Shown: piece by piece, positions 53,617 through 62,556 of the stretch | How positions within the stretch are numbered: the first letter of the stretch is position 1 | How the letters are laid out: the number at the start of each line of letters is the position of its first letter | Origin: CAWBLP01 sp963789495 | Lineage (GTDB): Bacteria; Pseudomonadota; Alphaproteobacteria; Acetobacterales; Acetobacteraceae | Length of the DNA: 64,000 nucleotides | NCBI GenBank assembly: GCA_963789495.1 | Contig: CAWBLP010000010.1 | Location: 186,001-250,000, forward strand | Reading direction: 5' to 3' | Translations under genes and position numbers: made by a program | The notes under the pieces: generated by a model | Database searches by the model: none | The model's input: the letters and a program-made list of their open reading frames with translations, nothing else | Told to the model about the DNA's origin: nothing

Positions 53617-53625
53617 GACACTACC
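53607..53625 (-). repeat. right terminal inverted repeat of the nuclease element
   Basis: TTCAAACTGAGACACTACC, the exact inverse of the left end, followed by the target duplication GGTTTTTC at 53626-53633. It supplies the final Ser-Asn-stop of the HNH gene. Confidence 0.92.
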
Positions 53626-53633
53626 GGTTTTTC

Positions 53634-54117
53634 GGCCGAGGTGGATGTCCACTCGGCGGACGGCTGGCGTGCCGAGGCCGCCTCGTCACGCGGGTACCAA
53701 CCCGTCGTGCCCATGTCACCGCATCGTGCGTGTGTCATCCTATCGTGCCGGAGTCACGACGTCGGGCCGGGCGAAGGCCCGGCATCCGCGAGGGCGCGGG
53801 AGAGGTTTGGGATCCATCCAGTTCCCGGAGCTGTCACTGCCACGCGCATGGGATGGGTTCCGCAAGAAACTAAGGACCCCGTGGAGGCCGCGCCTTCCCC
53901 CGGCACGGCGTGTGGCGCCGGCACGACGCGGTGACGCTGGCACAACAGGAGCACCGGCACGACCAGGAGGCGGGAGCGGTATCCCCAATCAGTCAGGGTC
54001 CTCGATCCGTAAGTGCGCTCGATCCTTCAGCGTCGCCGCCCCGCGCTGTATCCTTCCCACACGCCAGCCGCCAAACTGCGGGACCAAGGAAACGCCCAGC
54101 CATCGCCGCGGACCCGT
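53634..54117. other. intergenic, no gene seen
   Basis: 484 bases between the mobile element and the MFS gene. Several overlapping open frames exist because of the high GC content, but none resembles a family or has a ribosome site. The sequence is rich in short GGC/CGG runs. The promoter of the MFS gene should be here. Confidence 0.35.
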
Positions 54118-55416
54118 ATGCGCCCCCTGCCCCACCCTCGCCTGTTCTACGGCTGGCGCGTCGTCGCCATCTGCTTCGTCGCCGCCGTCTTCACCTGGGG
54201 CTTCGCCGTGTTCGGCGCGAGCGTTTACCTCGGCGAGATCACCCGCTCCCGCTCCTGGTCTGTTGCCCTGGTCTCCACCGCCGTCACCAGCTTCTACCTG
54301 ACCAACGCCCTCATCCTCACCGCAATCGGCAGCGCACTGGACCGATTCGGCTCGCGCCCGGTGTTCATCGCTGGCGCGCTCGCGCTGGGAGCCGGCGTGG
54401 CCGCCATCGGCCAGGTCGCAGCTCCGTGGCAGCTCTACCCGGCCTTCATCCTGCTCGGCGTCGGCTACGCCGCGCTGTCTCTCACCGGCATCACCGCCAC
54501 GCTGGCCCCCTGGTTCGAGCGTCACCAGGGCCGCAGCGTTGCCATTGCACTGACCGGGGCGAGCTTCGGCGCCATGCTGGTGGTGCCCCTGCTCACATTG
54601 GCAATTGCCCGGTTCGGCTTCGCGGCCGCGACGCTGGGCGGCGGCGCCCTGACCGTCGCCGTGCTGGTGCCTTCAGCCGCCTTGGTGCTGCGCTATCGAG
54701 GCCCCCACGATATCGGCCAGGCTCCGGACGGCACCCTCCTCCCCGGCCCGCACCGCGTCACCGCACCGGCGCAGCCCGGCTGGACCCGCGCCACCGCCGC
54801 CGCCACACCGGCGTTCTGGACCATCGCCATCAGCTTCGCGCTCGGCCTGGCAGTCCAGGTCGGGTTCTTCACCCACCAGGTGACGCTCGCGACGCCGCAA
54901 CTGGGCGCAATCGGCGCGGGCTGGCTGGTCAGCGCCACCGGCCTAACCAATCTGCTCGGCCGCCTGCTGCTGGCCCGCATCGCCGATCGCGTGGCGCTGC
55001 GGCGCTACACCAGTGGCATTTTTGCCGCCCAGGCTGCGCTGCTCGCCGCGATCGCCCTGGTGCCGACTGCGCCGGTCCTGCTGGGTGCCAGCCTGATCTA
55101 CGGGTTCTGCCTGGGGCAGATCACCACGCTGTCGCCCATTCTGATGCGGCGGGAATTCGGCGCCACCGGGTTCGCCGCGATCTACAGCCTGGCCGCGACG
55201 GTGATCCAACTCAGCTCCGCCTTCGGCCCAGCCCTGTACGGCGTGTTGCGCGACCTGCTGGGCGGCTACCGCCCGGTGCTGGGCGTCGCCGCCTGCGTGG
55301 AACTGCTGGCAATGGCGATCCTGCTGACGGCGCGCGCGCCGGCGCCAAGGGACCCGGCGCCAAGGGACATGGAGCGCGCCGTCCATGCCAGATCCAGGCC
55401 ACTCACAAATTCTTGA
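54118..55416 (+). CDS. MFS transporter (monocarboxylate/oxalate-formate-like)
   Basis: A 432-residue transporter with twelve predicted helices. FYGWRVVAICFVAAVFTWGF is the typical first helix of the bacterial OFA/MCT-like branch. SALDRFGSRPVFIAGALALG is the A-motif loop, and ATLAPWFERHQGRSVAIALT the helix 4-5 region with WFxxxRG-type pattern. RIADRVALRRYTSGIFAAQA is the second A-type loop. Such proteins import or export small carboxylates. ATG 54118 was chosen by the start of the first helix. The C-terminal end has a repeat of DPAPRD. Confidence 0.9.
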   Translation: MRPLPHPRLFYGWRVVAICFVAAVFTWGFAVFGASVYLGEITRSRSWSVALVSTAVTSFYLTNALILTAIGSALDRFGSRPVFIAGALALGAGVAAIGQVAAPWQLYPAFILLGVGYAALSLTGITATLAPWFERHQGRSVAIALTGASFGAMLVVPLLTLAIARFGFAAATLGGGALTVAVLVPSAALVLRYRGPHDIGQAPDGTLLPGPHRVTAPAQPGWTRATAAATPAFWTIAISFALGLAVQVGFFTHQVTLATPQLGAIGAGWLVSATGLTNLLGRLLLARIADRVALRRYTSGIFAAQAALLAAIALVPTAPVLLGASLIYGFCLGQITTLSPILMRREFGATGFAAIYSLAATVIQLSSAFGPALYGVLRDLLGGYRPVLGVAACVELLAMAILLTARAPAPRDPAPRDMERAVHARSRPLTNS

Positions 55417-55506
55417 CTCACCCCCACCGGGTGCCTACGCGGTTCGGACCGGCTGCGGCGCGATCCATCGCTACCGGCGCAGTACCTACCGGCGCAGGTA
55501 CCGGAG

Positions 55507-56298
55507 ATGAATCCTGCCGTAAGCAAGACGCTGCCCGTTCGGGAACTCGTTGCCGCTTTCCGCAATCCCCACCACGTCATCCTGGATCGCATCGGGCTGC
55601 GACACGCACCCTATGTGCTGCGCACCCGCGACGGCCTCAAGATGCGCATCCGTCCGGGTCCCGGCGACCGCTTCGCAGCCTTCGAGATATTCGGGCTGCA
55701 TGCCTATACCTCGCTTGGCGAGCGGCTGAACCAGGGCGATGTCGTCGTCGATGTCGGCGCCAATATCGGCTGCTATTCAGTATTGGCAGCGAAGGCCGTC
55801 GGCCCGAAGGGCCGGGTCATCGCCGTGGAACCGTCAGGCGCGACCTATGCCTGCCTGCTCCACAACCTTTCCTTGAACGGACTTCAGAACGTGTCCTGCC
55901 GGCACGCGGCAGTGGCCGACCAGACCGGCGAAGCGGTGCTGCATATCGGCAACGATCCGTTGTTCGCGTCGCTGTGGACGGAGGTGGCCGGGCACAAGCA
56001 GAGCGGGGCGACCGAAACCGTGGCGACCATCAGCCTGCGCGATTTGATGGCGGCAGAGGGTCTCTCCCGCATTGACATGCTCAAGATGGATTGCGAAGGC
56101 GCCGAACACGCCATCATCGCCGGGATCGACGGCGCGCTGGCCGGCCGGATCGCACAAATCAGCCTCGAACTTCATCCGCTGCCCGGACAGGACGGCACCG
56201 CCGCGATCGCGCATCTGCGGTCACTCGGCTACCGGGTGCGCCAGGGTGAGACCTGGTACTTCGACCGACCGCAGGACAGCACCGCATCAGCCCCTTGA
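55507..56298 (+). CDS. FkbM-family methyltransferase
   Basis: A 263-residue S-adenosylmethionine enzyme. VVVDVGANIGCYSVLAAKAV is motif I, GRVIAVEPSGATYACLLHNL motif II with the acidic ribose-binding residue, and RIDMLKMDCEGAEHAIIAGI the FkbM-specific later motif. ELHPLPGQDGTAAIAHLRSL ends the domain. Members methylate hydroxyls of sugars and polyketides. It lies between an MFS gene and a radical SAM gene on the same strand, which suggests natural-product or glycan modification but does not prove it. Confidence 0.92.
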   Translation: MNPAVSKTLPVRELVAAFRNPHHVILDRIGLRHAPYVLRTRDGLKMRIRPGPGDRFAAFEIFGLHAYTSLGERLNQGDVVVDVGANIGCYSVLAAKAVGPKGRVIAVEPSGATYACLLHNLSLNGLQNVSCRHAAVADQTGEAVLHIGNDPLFASLWTEVAGHKQSGATETVATISLRDLMAAEGLSRIDMLKMDCEGAEHAIIAGIDGALAGRIAQISLELHPLPGQDGTAAIAHLRSLGYRVRQGETWYFDRPQDSTASAP

Positions 56299-56389
56299 GG
56301 CGGTGAGCGCCGCCAGCGCAGAATGGCGCGCTTGCGCGTTCCGTCACCTTGCCGGATCGCCAGACCCGCCCCAATCGGCAGCGACTCTG

Positions 56390-57349
56390 ATGGAGATGAC
56401 GTGGACCAGCTTGCGCCCGGCCGAACTCGATCCGGCGAAATTTCAGGACCCGGTGCGCACGGCGCGCGGCGAACAACGTGCGCACGTGGCGCTTCGGGCG
56501 CTGGATACGCTGTGGTTCAACACCGGCACGCTGTGCAATCTGACCTGCAGCCACTGCTACATCGAATCGTCCCCGCGCAACGACCGGCTGGTCTATCTCA
56601 CCCGTGCGGAGGTCGCCGGCTATCTCGACGAGATCACCCACACCGACCTGCCAACGACGCTGGTCGGCTTCACCGGCGGCGAGCCGTTCATGAACCCGGA
56701 TATCATCGGCATGCTGCAGGACGTGCTGGCGCGCGGCTTGTCGGCGCTGGTGCTGACCAATGCGATGAAACCGATGCGCAAGCTGCGCGCGCCGCTGCTG
56801 GCGTTGCGGCAGGCCTATGGCGACCGGCTGACCATCCGCGTCTCGCTGGATCACTACGCGCGAGAAGAACACGAGCGGGAGCGTGGCGCGCGCAGTTGGG
56901 CGCCAACGATCGAGGGACTGGTCTGGCTGTCGCGCCACGGCTTCACGCTGCATGTCGCCGGCCGTCACTTCACGCGGGAATCCGACGCTGCCTTGCGCGA
57001 CGGATTTGCCCGGCTGTTCGCCGAACTGGGCGTCGCGGTGGATGCGCAGGACCCGGTGCAGCTGATGCTGTTCCCCGAGATGGATATCGGGCGTGACGTG
57101 CCGGAGATCACCGAAGCCTGTTGGAGTATCCTGGATAAATCGCCCGACGACATGATGTGCGCGTCGTCGCGGATGGTGGTGAAGCGGAAGGGCGCCGCGC
57201 ATCCGGCGGTGCTGGCGTGCACGCTGCTGGCCTATGATGCGCGGTTCGAACTCGGGCAGAGCCTGGCCGAGGCCGCACGCCCCGTCGCGCTGAACCATCC
57301 ACACTGTGCATCATTCTGCGTGCTCGGCGGCGGCGCCTGCAGCCGGTAA
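56390..57349 (+). CDS. radical SAM protein
   Basis: A 319-residue enzyme. The cluster motif CNLTCSHCYIES (CX3CX2C) is at about residues 50-61, and GFTGGEPFMNPDI is the SAM-binding GGEP motif. SLDHYAREEHERERGARSW and FTLHVAGRHFT continue the barrel. The C-terminus ends in NHPHCASFCVLGGGACSR, a Cys-rich end that may bind a further cluster. No precursor-peptide gene was recognised beside it. The ATG 56390 or 56396 is the start. It follows the FkbM gene by 91 bases and converges with the CoA-transferase gene. Confidence 0.9.
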   Translation: MEMTWTSLRPAELDPAKFQDPVRTARGEQRAHVALRALDTLWFNTGTLCNLTCSHCYIESSPRNDRLVYLTRAEVAGYLDEITHTDLPTTLVGFTGGEPFMNPDIIGMLQDVLARGLSALVLTNAMKPMRKLRAPLLALRQAYGDRLTIRVSLDHYAREEHERERGARSWAPTIEGLVWLSRHGFTLHVAGRHFTRESDAALRDGFARLFAELGVAVDAQDPVQLMLFPEMDIGRDVPEITEACWSILDKSPDDMMCASSRMVVKRKGAAHPAVLACTLLAYDARFELGQSLAEAARPVALNHPHCASFCVLGGGACSR

Positions 57350-57352
57350 AGC

Positions 57353-58549
57353 TCAGGCCAGCACTCCAAGACTACGCAGCCGGCTGATGTCATCGGCGGA
57401 ATAGCCGGCTTCGTGCAGCACGGTGTCGCTGTGCTGGCCCAGCTTCGGAGCGGTGCGCGGAGCGACCTTGGTTTCGGTGTCCAACTGGAACGGGCTGGAT
57501 ACCGTCAGAATGTCCGACTGGTCGAATGGCACCAGCGCGCCGATCGCGCGCATCTGCGCATCATGCGCCACGTCGTCCACCGTGCCGACGATCCCGAAGG
57601 TGACGCCGGCACCATCCAGTCGCTCCCGCCAGTCCGCCAGGTCGCGTTCGGCGAACACCGCGTCCAGCATCGCCACCAGAGCCGGCGCATTCTGCCGTCG
57701 TGTCTCGACCGTGGCAAAGCGCGGATCATCGATCCAGGTTTCGCGATTGATCGCTGCCAGGAACGGGCGAAGCTGCCGCTGTTCATTGAACAGCGCCATG
57801 ATGAACCAGCGATTGTCGCGCGCACGGTAATGGTTGGCGAGCGGGTTGGGTGCGTGCTCGCGTGGCGCCCGATGCGGCACCGATTCGCCGAACAGGCGAG
57901 TCTGCACGAAGCAGCCATTCGCCCACAGCCCGTTGGCGAGCAGGGACGAACTGACCAGCCCGCCGCGACCGGTCTTTTCGCGGCGGTACAGCGCCGTGAC
58001 GATGGCGGCGTACAGCGCGGTGGCGCTGGGATGATCGCCCATACCGGGCGCGGATCGTGCCGGCGTGGTATCCGTGTCGGCGCGCACCGCATCCATCAGC
58101 CCGGTGCGTGCCCAATAGGCGGTGGAATCGAAACCGGTCTTGTTGGCCTCGTCGCCGGCTTCGCCATAGGCGGTGAAGGATGCATAGATCAGCCGCGGGT
58201 TCAGCGGCAGCAGATGCTGCGGCGCCAGTTGCAGACGGTCGCGCACCGGCAGCGGAAAGTTGGTGATGAACACATCGGCTTCCGCCGCCAGCCGGTACAG
58301 CACCGAACGCCCGGCCTCATGCTTCAGGTCGAGCGCCAGGCTGCGCTTGTTGCGTGCGGTGAGCTGCCAGTAATAGTCGGTATGCGCCGCCGGATTGGCG
58401 CTGCGGCCCCGCCAGGGATCGCCCGCGCCAGGCGGTTCCAGCTTGATCACATCGGCGCCGAAATCGGACAGGATGGTCGCGGCCGCCGGCGCCGCGATCC
58501 AGCTTGCGCAGTCGATGACTTTCAGGCCGGAGAACAGGTGGTCGGTCAT
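57353..58549 (-). CDS. CaiB/BaiF CoA-transferase, second
   Basis: A 398-residue class III CoA-transferase. GLKVIDCASWIAAPAAATIL and LSDFGADVIKLEPPGAGDPW give the N-terminal nucleotide fold; RNKRSLALDLKHEAGRSVLY is standard. The catalytic Asp is expected in GMGDHPSATALYAAIVTALY. It is clearly distinct from the copy at 49867. ATG 58549 (MTDHLFSG) is preferred over 58567. It lies 99 bases downstream of the thiolase gene on the same strand, so it belongs to an acyl-CoA pathway with the thiolase and the OB-fold protein. Confidence 0.92.
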   Translation of the reverse strand: MTDHLFSGLKVIDCASWIAAPAAATILSDFGADVIKLEPPGAGDPWRGRSANPAAHTDYYWQLTARNKRSLALDLKHEAGRSVLYRLAAEADVFITNFPLPVRDRLQLAPQHLLPLNPRLIYASFTAYGEAGDEANKTGFDSTAYWARTGLMDAVRADTDTTPARSAPGMGDHPSATALYAAIVTALYRREKTGRGGLVSSSLLANGLWANGCFVQTRLFGESVPHRAPREHAPNPLANHYRARDNRWFIMALFNEQRQLRPFLAAINRETWIDDPRFATVETRRQNAPALVAMLDAVFAERDLADWRERLDGAGVTFGIVGTVDDVAHDAQMRAIGALVPFDQSDILTVSSPFQLDTETKVAPRTAPKLGQHSDTVLHEAGYSADDISRLRSLGVLA

Positions 58550-58648
58550 CGTGGATCGTTCCCTCATGCGTGGTCCGGATTGCGGTGGGCAACCGCTCCT
58601 TCTCCGCGCGTGGGAGAAGGAGGGTTCTCCGGCTTCCTGTGTTCTGCG

Positions 58649-59791
58649 TTACGGCGCCTGATTTGAAAAGATGATGGTGCCGGATGCAGCGAACATGCCG
58701 CCGACGCCATGGCACACCGAGATCTTCGCATCCGGGATCTGCGCCGCTGCAATGCCGCGCATCTGCCGCACGCTTTCCTGCAACGCGTACATCCCGTACA
58801 TGCCGGAATGCATGTATGACAGCCCGCCGCCGTTGGTGTTCAGCGGCAGCTTGCCGCCGGGTGCGGTGTTGCGTTCGGCGATGAACTGCGCCGCCTCGCC
58901 GCGCGGCAGAAAGCCGAGGTCCTCCAGCCCGTAGATCGGCAGATGCGCGAACGCATCGTAGATCATCAGGTGGTCGACATCGTTGCGATTGATACCGGCT
59001 TGCTGAAACGCGGTGGGGCCGGCGACGCGGAACGCGCGGGACGAAGTAAAATCCTCCATCTGGCTGACCATCGGCGTTTCCACGCTCTCCCCGGTGCCCA
59101 GGATGTACACCGGCTTGGTCGGGAAGTCGCGCGCCCGATCGGCCGAGGTCAGGATCAGTGCGCCGCCACCATCGGTCACCAGGCAGCACATCAGCAGCCG
59201 GAACGGATAGGCGATCATCCGGCTGTTCAGCACGTCATCGGTGGTGATCGGGGTGCGGAACGTCGCGCGCGGATTCTTGCCCGCCCATTCCCGCTGCACG
59301 ACGCAGACCTGGGCGATCTGCTCCACCGTCACGCCATAGGTCTTCATGTAGCGCATCACCGGAATGGTGAACAAACTCGGCGGTCCCATCGGGCCGAACG
59401 GCTGCTCGAACTGGCCCTGCAACGAGGACGGCGGCACCGAGCGCGGCGGGTTGCCGATACGCGACTTGCCGCTTTCGCCGTGGGTGATCAGGATGGTCTT
59501 CGCCAGCCCCGCCTCGATTGCCGCGGCGGCGTGCCGCACATGGATCATAAACGAACAGCCGCCCACCGAGGTGCCATCCACCCAGGTCGGCGTGATGCCG
59601 AGGTAATGCGCGAGCTGCACCGGCGTCTCGCCGGCGGTGGCGATGCCGTCGATATCCTTCGGGCGCAAGCCGCAATCCGCCATCGCATTCAGCGCGGCAT
59701 CCGCGTGCAGGCCGATCTGCGAAAGATCTTGGATCACGCCCAGCTTGGTGGTTTCCGCGGCGCCAACCACCGCAACTGCATTTCTGCGCAT
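58649..59791 (-). CDS. thiolase-like acetyl-CoA acetyltransferase (SCP2-thiolase type)
   Basis: A 380-residue thiolase-fold protein. The nucleophilic cysteine is in GTSVGGCSFMIHVRHAAAAI. HLMIYDAFAHLPIYGLEDLG and LNTNGGGLSYMHSGMYGMYA match the SCP2/thiolase-like branch, and CHGVGGMFAASGTIIFS is the C-terminal CHGxGG motif. Such thiolases are usually paired with a DUF35 OB-fold partner, which is exactly what lies 4 bases upstream. They act in side-chain or steroid-type beta-oxidation. ATG 59791 was chosen by homology. Confidence 0.92.
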   Translation of the reverse strand: MRRNAVAVVGAAETTKLGVIQDLSQIGLHADAALNAMADCGLRPKDIDGIATAGETPVQLAHYLGITPTWVDGTSVGGCSFMIHVRHAAAAIEAGLAKTILITHGESGKSRIGNPPRSVPPSSLQGQFEQPFGPMGPPSLFTIPVMRYMKTYGVTVEQIAQVCVVQREWAGKNPRATFRTPITTDDVLNSRMIAYPFRLLMCCLVTDGGGALILTSADRARDFPTKPVYILGTGESVETPMVSQMEDFTSSRAFRVAGPTAFQQAGINRNDVDHLMIYDAFAHLPIYGLEDLGFLPRGEAAQFIAERNTAPGGKLPLNTNGGGLSYMHSGMYGMYALQESVRQMRGIAAAQIPDAKISVCHGVGGMFAASGTIIFSNQAP

Positions 59792-59795
59792 TGGA

Positions 59796-60206
59796 TCAGC
59801 CTTTCGCCGGACGGAACAAGGGCAGCGTGATGGCATCGTCCTGCTTCTCGAACACCACCTCCAGTGGCATGTCGAGCTGCAGCGCCTCCGGCGTCTGCGG
59901 GCAGTCCACAATGTTGGTCATCATGCGCGGACCCTCGGCCAACTGCACCACGGCGATGGCATAGGGCGGCTTAAATCCCGGCACCGGCCGGTGATGAATC
60001 ACGTAGCTCCACAGGATCGCCTTGCCGGAAGCCTTGAACACGCTGACCTTGCGGGAGCCGCAGGTTGCGCAGAACGGGCGCGGCGGGAAATACGACTTGC
60101 CGCAGCCGTCGCAGCGTTGCAGCCGCAACTCGCCTGCCTGCGTGCCATCCCAGAAATGTTGTGTCTCAGGCGTGGGCTGCGGCAATGCGCGCGACGGCTC
60201 TGGCAT
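59796..60206 (-). CDS. Zn-ribbon/OB-fold (DUF35, ChsH2-like) partner protein
   Basis: A 136-residue protein. A zinc ribbon, LRLQRCDGCGKSYFPPRPFC followed by ATCGS, supplies four cysteines. An OB-fold follows (WSYVIHHRPVPGFKPPYAIA, VVQLAEGPRMMTNIVDC). DUF35 proteins form complexes with SCP2-type thiolases or MaoC-like hydratases and help present acyl-CoA substrates. Its stop is 4 bases from the thiolase start, so a complex is likely. ATG 60206 has AGGAA upstream. Confidence 0.93.
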   Translation of the reverse strand: MPEPSRALPQPTPETQHFWDGTQAGELRLQRCDGCGKSYFPPRPFCATCGSRKVSVFKASGKAILWSYVIHHRPVPGFKPPYAIAVVQLAEGPRMMTNIVDCPQTPEALQLDMPLEVVFEKQDDAITLPLFRPAKG

Positions 60207-60591
60207 GGGATGTTTCCTGTTGCTGGCGATGACGATGGTGATCAGACAGGTGAGCGGAGCGCGACGCGGCTCTCGCCGACCAGGCCGGCAGGTTTGGAGT
60301 GCACGCTGTGCACCGCAACCACGCATGCAGTGCAATCCATTCCGGGTTTCCTCCCCTGGCGACCCTGAAGCTAGAGCGGTTCCGGCGGTGCTGGCAACTC
60401 ACGTGCTATCATGGGAATTCGTAGAATGCGCTCATCCGCAAGAACGAGAGCTCTCCGCATCCTCGGCAGTCTTTCACGCCGTTGTGGAGACAACTGTCTT
60501 CCCCGCCCGCCACGCGAGCCGATTTGGCCTCGATCGTAGTCAGCATCCGCACCATCTTGATGGGAATGACTTGCCTAGCGCTCGAATCGGA
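60207..60591. other. intergenic, no gene recognised
   Basis: 385 bases between the OB-fold gene and the 3' end of the disrupted toxin gene. A leftward frame of about 47 codons ending at 60409 exists but resembles nothing known. No hairpin or repeat was found. Confidence 0.3.
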
Positions 60592-60741
60592 TTACCGATT
60601 TGATCGAATTGCACTGTCCAGTATCTCAATGAATATGCGCCGCCCATCCCCCATCCGGCCACAATGCCATTCGTGTTCGATCAGAGTGAGAGCCTCTCCC
60701 ACTCTAGCTGCTGCAACGGTCTCACGACAGGAGAGCTTTAG

Positions 60742-62043
60742 CAGGCTGCTGAAAAACCCCTTGCTTCGACGCGGCGGCATCTGATTCGATGCCCTATCGG
60801 ATTGACAGCCTCGGGTAGCCTCAATGCGCGGTTCTGACGAACGACGCGACGGACTTTTCAGCTATGTGCGGCCGGAGAGCCGGATCCCCCAGACCCATCC
60901 GTTGCGGGTGATCCGAACGCTGGCAGACGAGGCCCTGCAGTCGCTCAACGACCGGTTCGCGGCGCTGTATTCCGAGAACGGCCGTCCCTCGATCCCACCC
61001 GAGCAGTTGCTGCGCGCGCTGTTGCTGCAAGCCTTCTACACCATCCGTTCCGAGCGTCAGCTGATGGAGCAGTTGAACTACAATCTGCTGTTCCGCTGGT
61101 TCGTCGGCCTGTCGGTGGACGATCCGGTCTGGGTGCCGACCGTCTTCAGCAAGAACCGCGACCGGCTGCTGGAGGGCGACATCGCGGCGGCGTTCATGTC
61201 GGCAGTGCTCAACCTGCCGCAGGTGCAGGGTCTGCTTTCGGACGAGCACTTCTCGGTTGATGGCACGCTGATCCAGGCGTGGGCCAGCATGAAGAGCTTC
61301 CGCCGCAAGGACGGCAACGACGAACCGCCGGCACCGGGCCGCAATGGCGAGCGCAACTTCCGCGGCGAGACGCGTTCCAACGAGACACATGCCTCGACCA
61401 CCGATCCGGACGCTCGTCTTGCCCGTAAATCAGGCGGACAGGAGGCGAAGCTGGGCTTCACCGGACATCTGCTTATGGAGAACCGCAACGGGCTGGTGGT
61501 GGATGCGCGCCTGACGCTGGCCACCGGGACGGCGGAGCCGGAGGCGGCGCTGGCCATGTTGGGCGAGTTGCCTGGTTCGGACAAGAAAACCGTCGGAGCA
61601 GACAAGAACTACGACACGGCGGCGTTCGTTGCGGCAGCCCGCAAACTGAATGTGACCCCGCACGTGGCGCAGAACATCACCGCGCATCGCGGCTCGAACA
61701 TCGACCGGCGCACGACGCGTCACGATGGCTACCGGATCAGCCAGGTGATCCGCAAGCGGATCGAGGAAGCCAATGGCTGGATCAAGGAAGTCGGCGGAAT
61801 GGCGCAAACGAAGTTTCGGGGTCGCGCCCGCGTAGGCTGGATGTTCATGTTCAAGGCGACGGCTTACAACCTGATCCGACTGCCGCGGCTGCTCGCGATA
61901 GGATGAGGCTGTCAGCGCTATGCCAAATGCTGGATCAGAGCCATTCTGACGCTGTGCAAATGCCTGATTCCGTCCCGACAAACCGAAAATCGAACACTGA
62001 ACCTACTGGCGCCTGACGTTGCAGAGGGTTTTTCAGCAGCCTG
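60742..62043. mobile_element. IS5-family insertion sequence
   Basis: A complete 1,302-bp element. Perfect 18-bp ends, CAGGCTGCTGAAAAACCC (60742-60759), are repeated inverted at 62026-62043. The 4-bp duplication TTAG flanks it (60738-60741 and 62044-62047), matching the YTAR target of IS5. It splits the DUF5615 toxin gene. Confidence 0.95.
60824..61906 (+). CDS. IS5-family transposase
   Basis: A 360-residue DDE transposase. LLRALLLQAFYTIRSERQLM and EQLNYNLLFRWFVGLSVDDP are the N-terminal DUF772 domain. SDEHFSVDGTLIQAWASMKS carries the first Asp, TVGADKNYDTAAFVAAARKL the second and KRIEEANGWIKEVGGMAQTK the Glu. The frame is complete. Its closest described relatives are IS5-group elements of Proteobacteria. 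Confidence 0.94.
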   Translation: MRGSDERRDGLFSYVRPESRIPQTHPLRVIRTLADEALQSLNDRFAALYSENGRPSIPPEQLLRALLLQAFYTIRSERQLMEQLNYNLLFRWFVGLSVDDPVWVPTVFSKNRDRLLEGDIAAAFMSAVLNLPQVQGLLSDEHFSVDGTLIQAWASMKSFRRKDGNDEPPAPGRNGERNFRGETRSNETHASTTDPDARLARKSGGQEAKLGFTGHLLMENRNGLVVDARLTLATGTAEPEAALAMLGELPGSDKKTVGADKNYDTAAFVAAARKLNVTPHVAQNITAHRGSNIDRRTTRHDGYRISQVIRKRIEEANGWIKEVGGMAQTKFRGRARVGWMFMFKATAYNLIRLPRLLAIG

Positions 62044-62556
62044 TTAGGAGATTAAGACGGGCATAGCGATTTGCACCAATTCCATGACCGCGAGCGATTT
62101 GCCTCATGTCTCCATCGGTGGCCACTAAAATGACCTCGTTAATCAGCGCGAACTCACATACCAGCTGATCCTTCGACCCACGCGGTAGTTCTCGAGCCTT
62201 GTTTAGAAAGATCACCTTGTGGCCAGCGTCTTTCAGGACACGGCCAACCGAATCAGGAACGCCCTCATCCAACGCCAGTCTCAGAATTGGCTTTCTAAAT
62301 CTCACGCAGCCTTCTGATGTTCGGCGGCTATTGCTTCAATGTCGGCCTTGGCAAGTGACGGATACTCTCGTAAGATTTCGTCGACAGAGAACCCGTCCTC
62401 CAGGAAGTGCATGACAGCACGCACTGGAATACGCGTACCCGCAAAAACCCGTGCGTTGTGGGACACGTTTTTTCGCTGCTCAGTCTTGCCGAATTGCGAC
62501 ACATCACGCTTCTGAAGATCGGCAACTGACCTTCTAACGTCCTGCATGACATCAAT

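Larger units (their letters stand above)
51090..53625. mobile_element. transposase-less transposon with GIY-YIG and HNH nuclease genes
   Basis: The segment is bounded by perfect 19-bp terminal inverted repeats, GGTAGTGTCTCAGTTTGAA, at 51090-51108 and inverted at 53607-53625. It is flanked on both sides by the 8-bp duplication GGTTTTTC (51082-51089 and 53626-53633), so it moved here by a transposition event. It carries a GIY-YIG nuclease gene on the left and an HNH nuclease gene on the right, both pointing outwards. A later ISAzo13-type element (51911-53243) sits in the right arm. Without it the element is about 1.2 kb, too small for any known transposase. End sequence and 8-bp duplication would suit mobilisation in trans by an IS1595-like transposase; that is inference. 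Confidence 0.85.
60592..62305 (-). pseudogene. DUF5615 PIN-like toxin gene split by IS5
   Basis: The 5' part (62305 to 62044) reads ILRLALDEGVPDSVGRVLKD, HKVIFLNKARELPRGSKDQL and VATDGDMRQIARGHG, which is a DUF5615 PIN-like fold with its acidic residues (DEG, ATDGD). It is interrupted at LNLL by the IS5 element. The 3' part resumes at 60737 as KLSCRETVAAARVGEALTLI and ends at 60592 (RIFIEILDSAIRSNR). Removing the element and one TTAG copy gives 136 codons in one frame. The start overlaps the antitoxin stop by four bases. The likely original function is a PIN-type ribonuclease toxin. Confidence 0.88.

Noticed and set aside
53641..54301. Open frames between the nuclease element and the MFS transporter
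   Set aside because: Both plus-strand frames are Arg/Pro-rich, lack any known domain and run into the MFS gene in the wrong frame.
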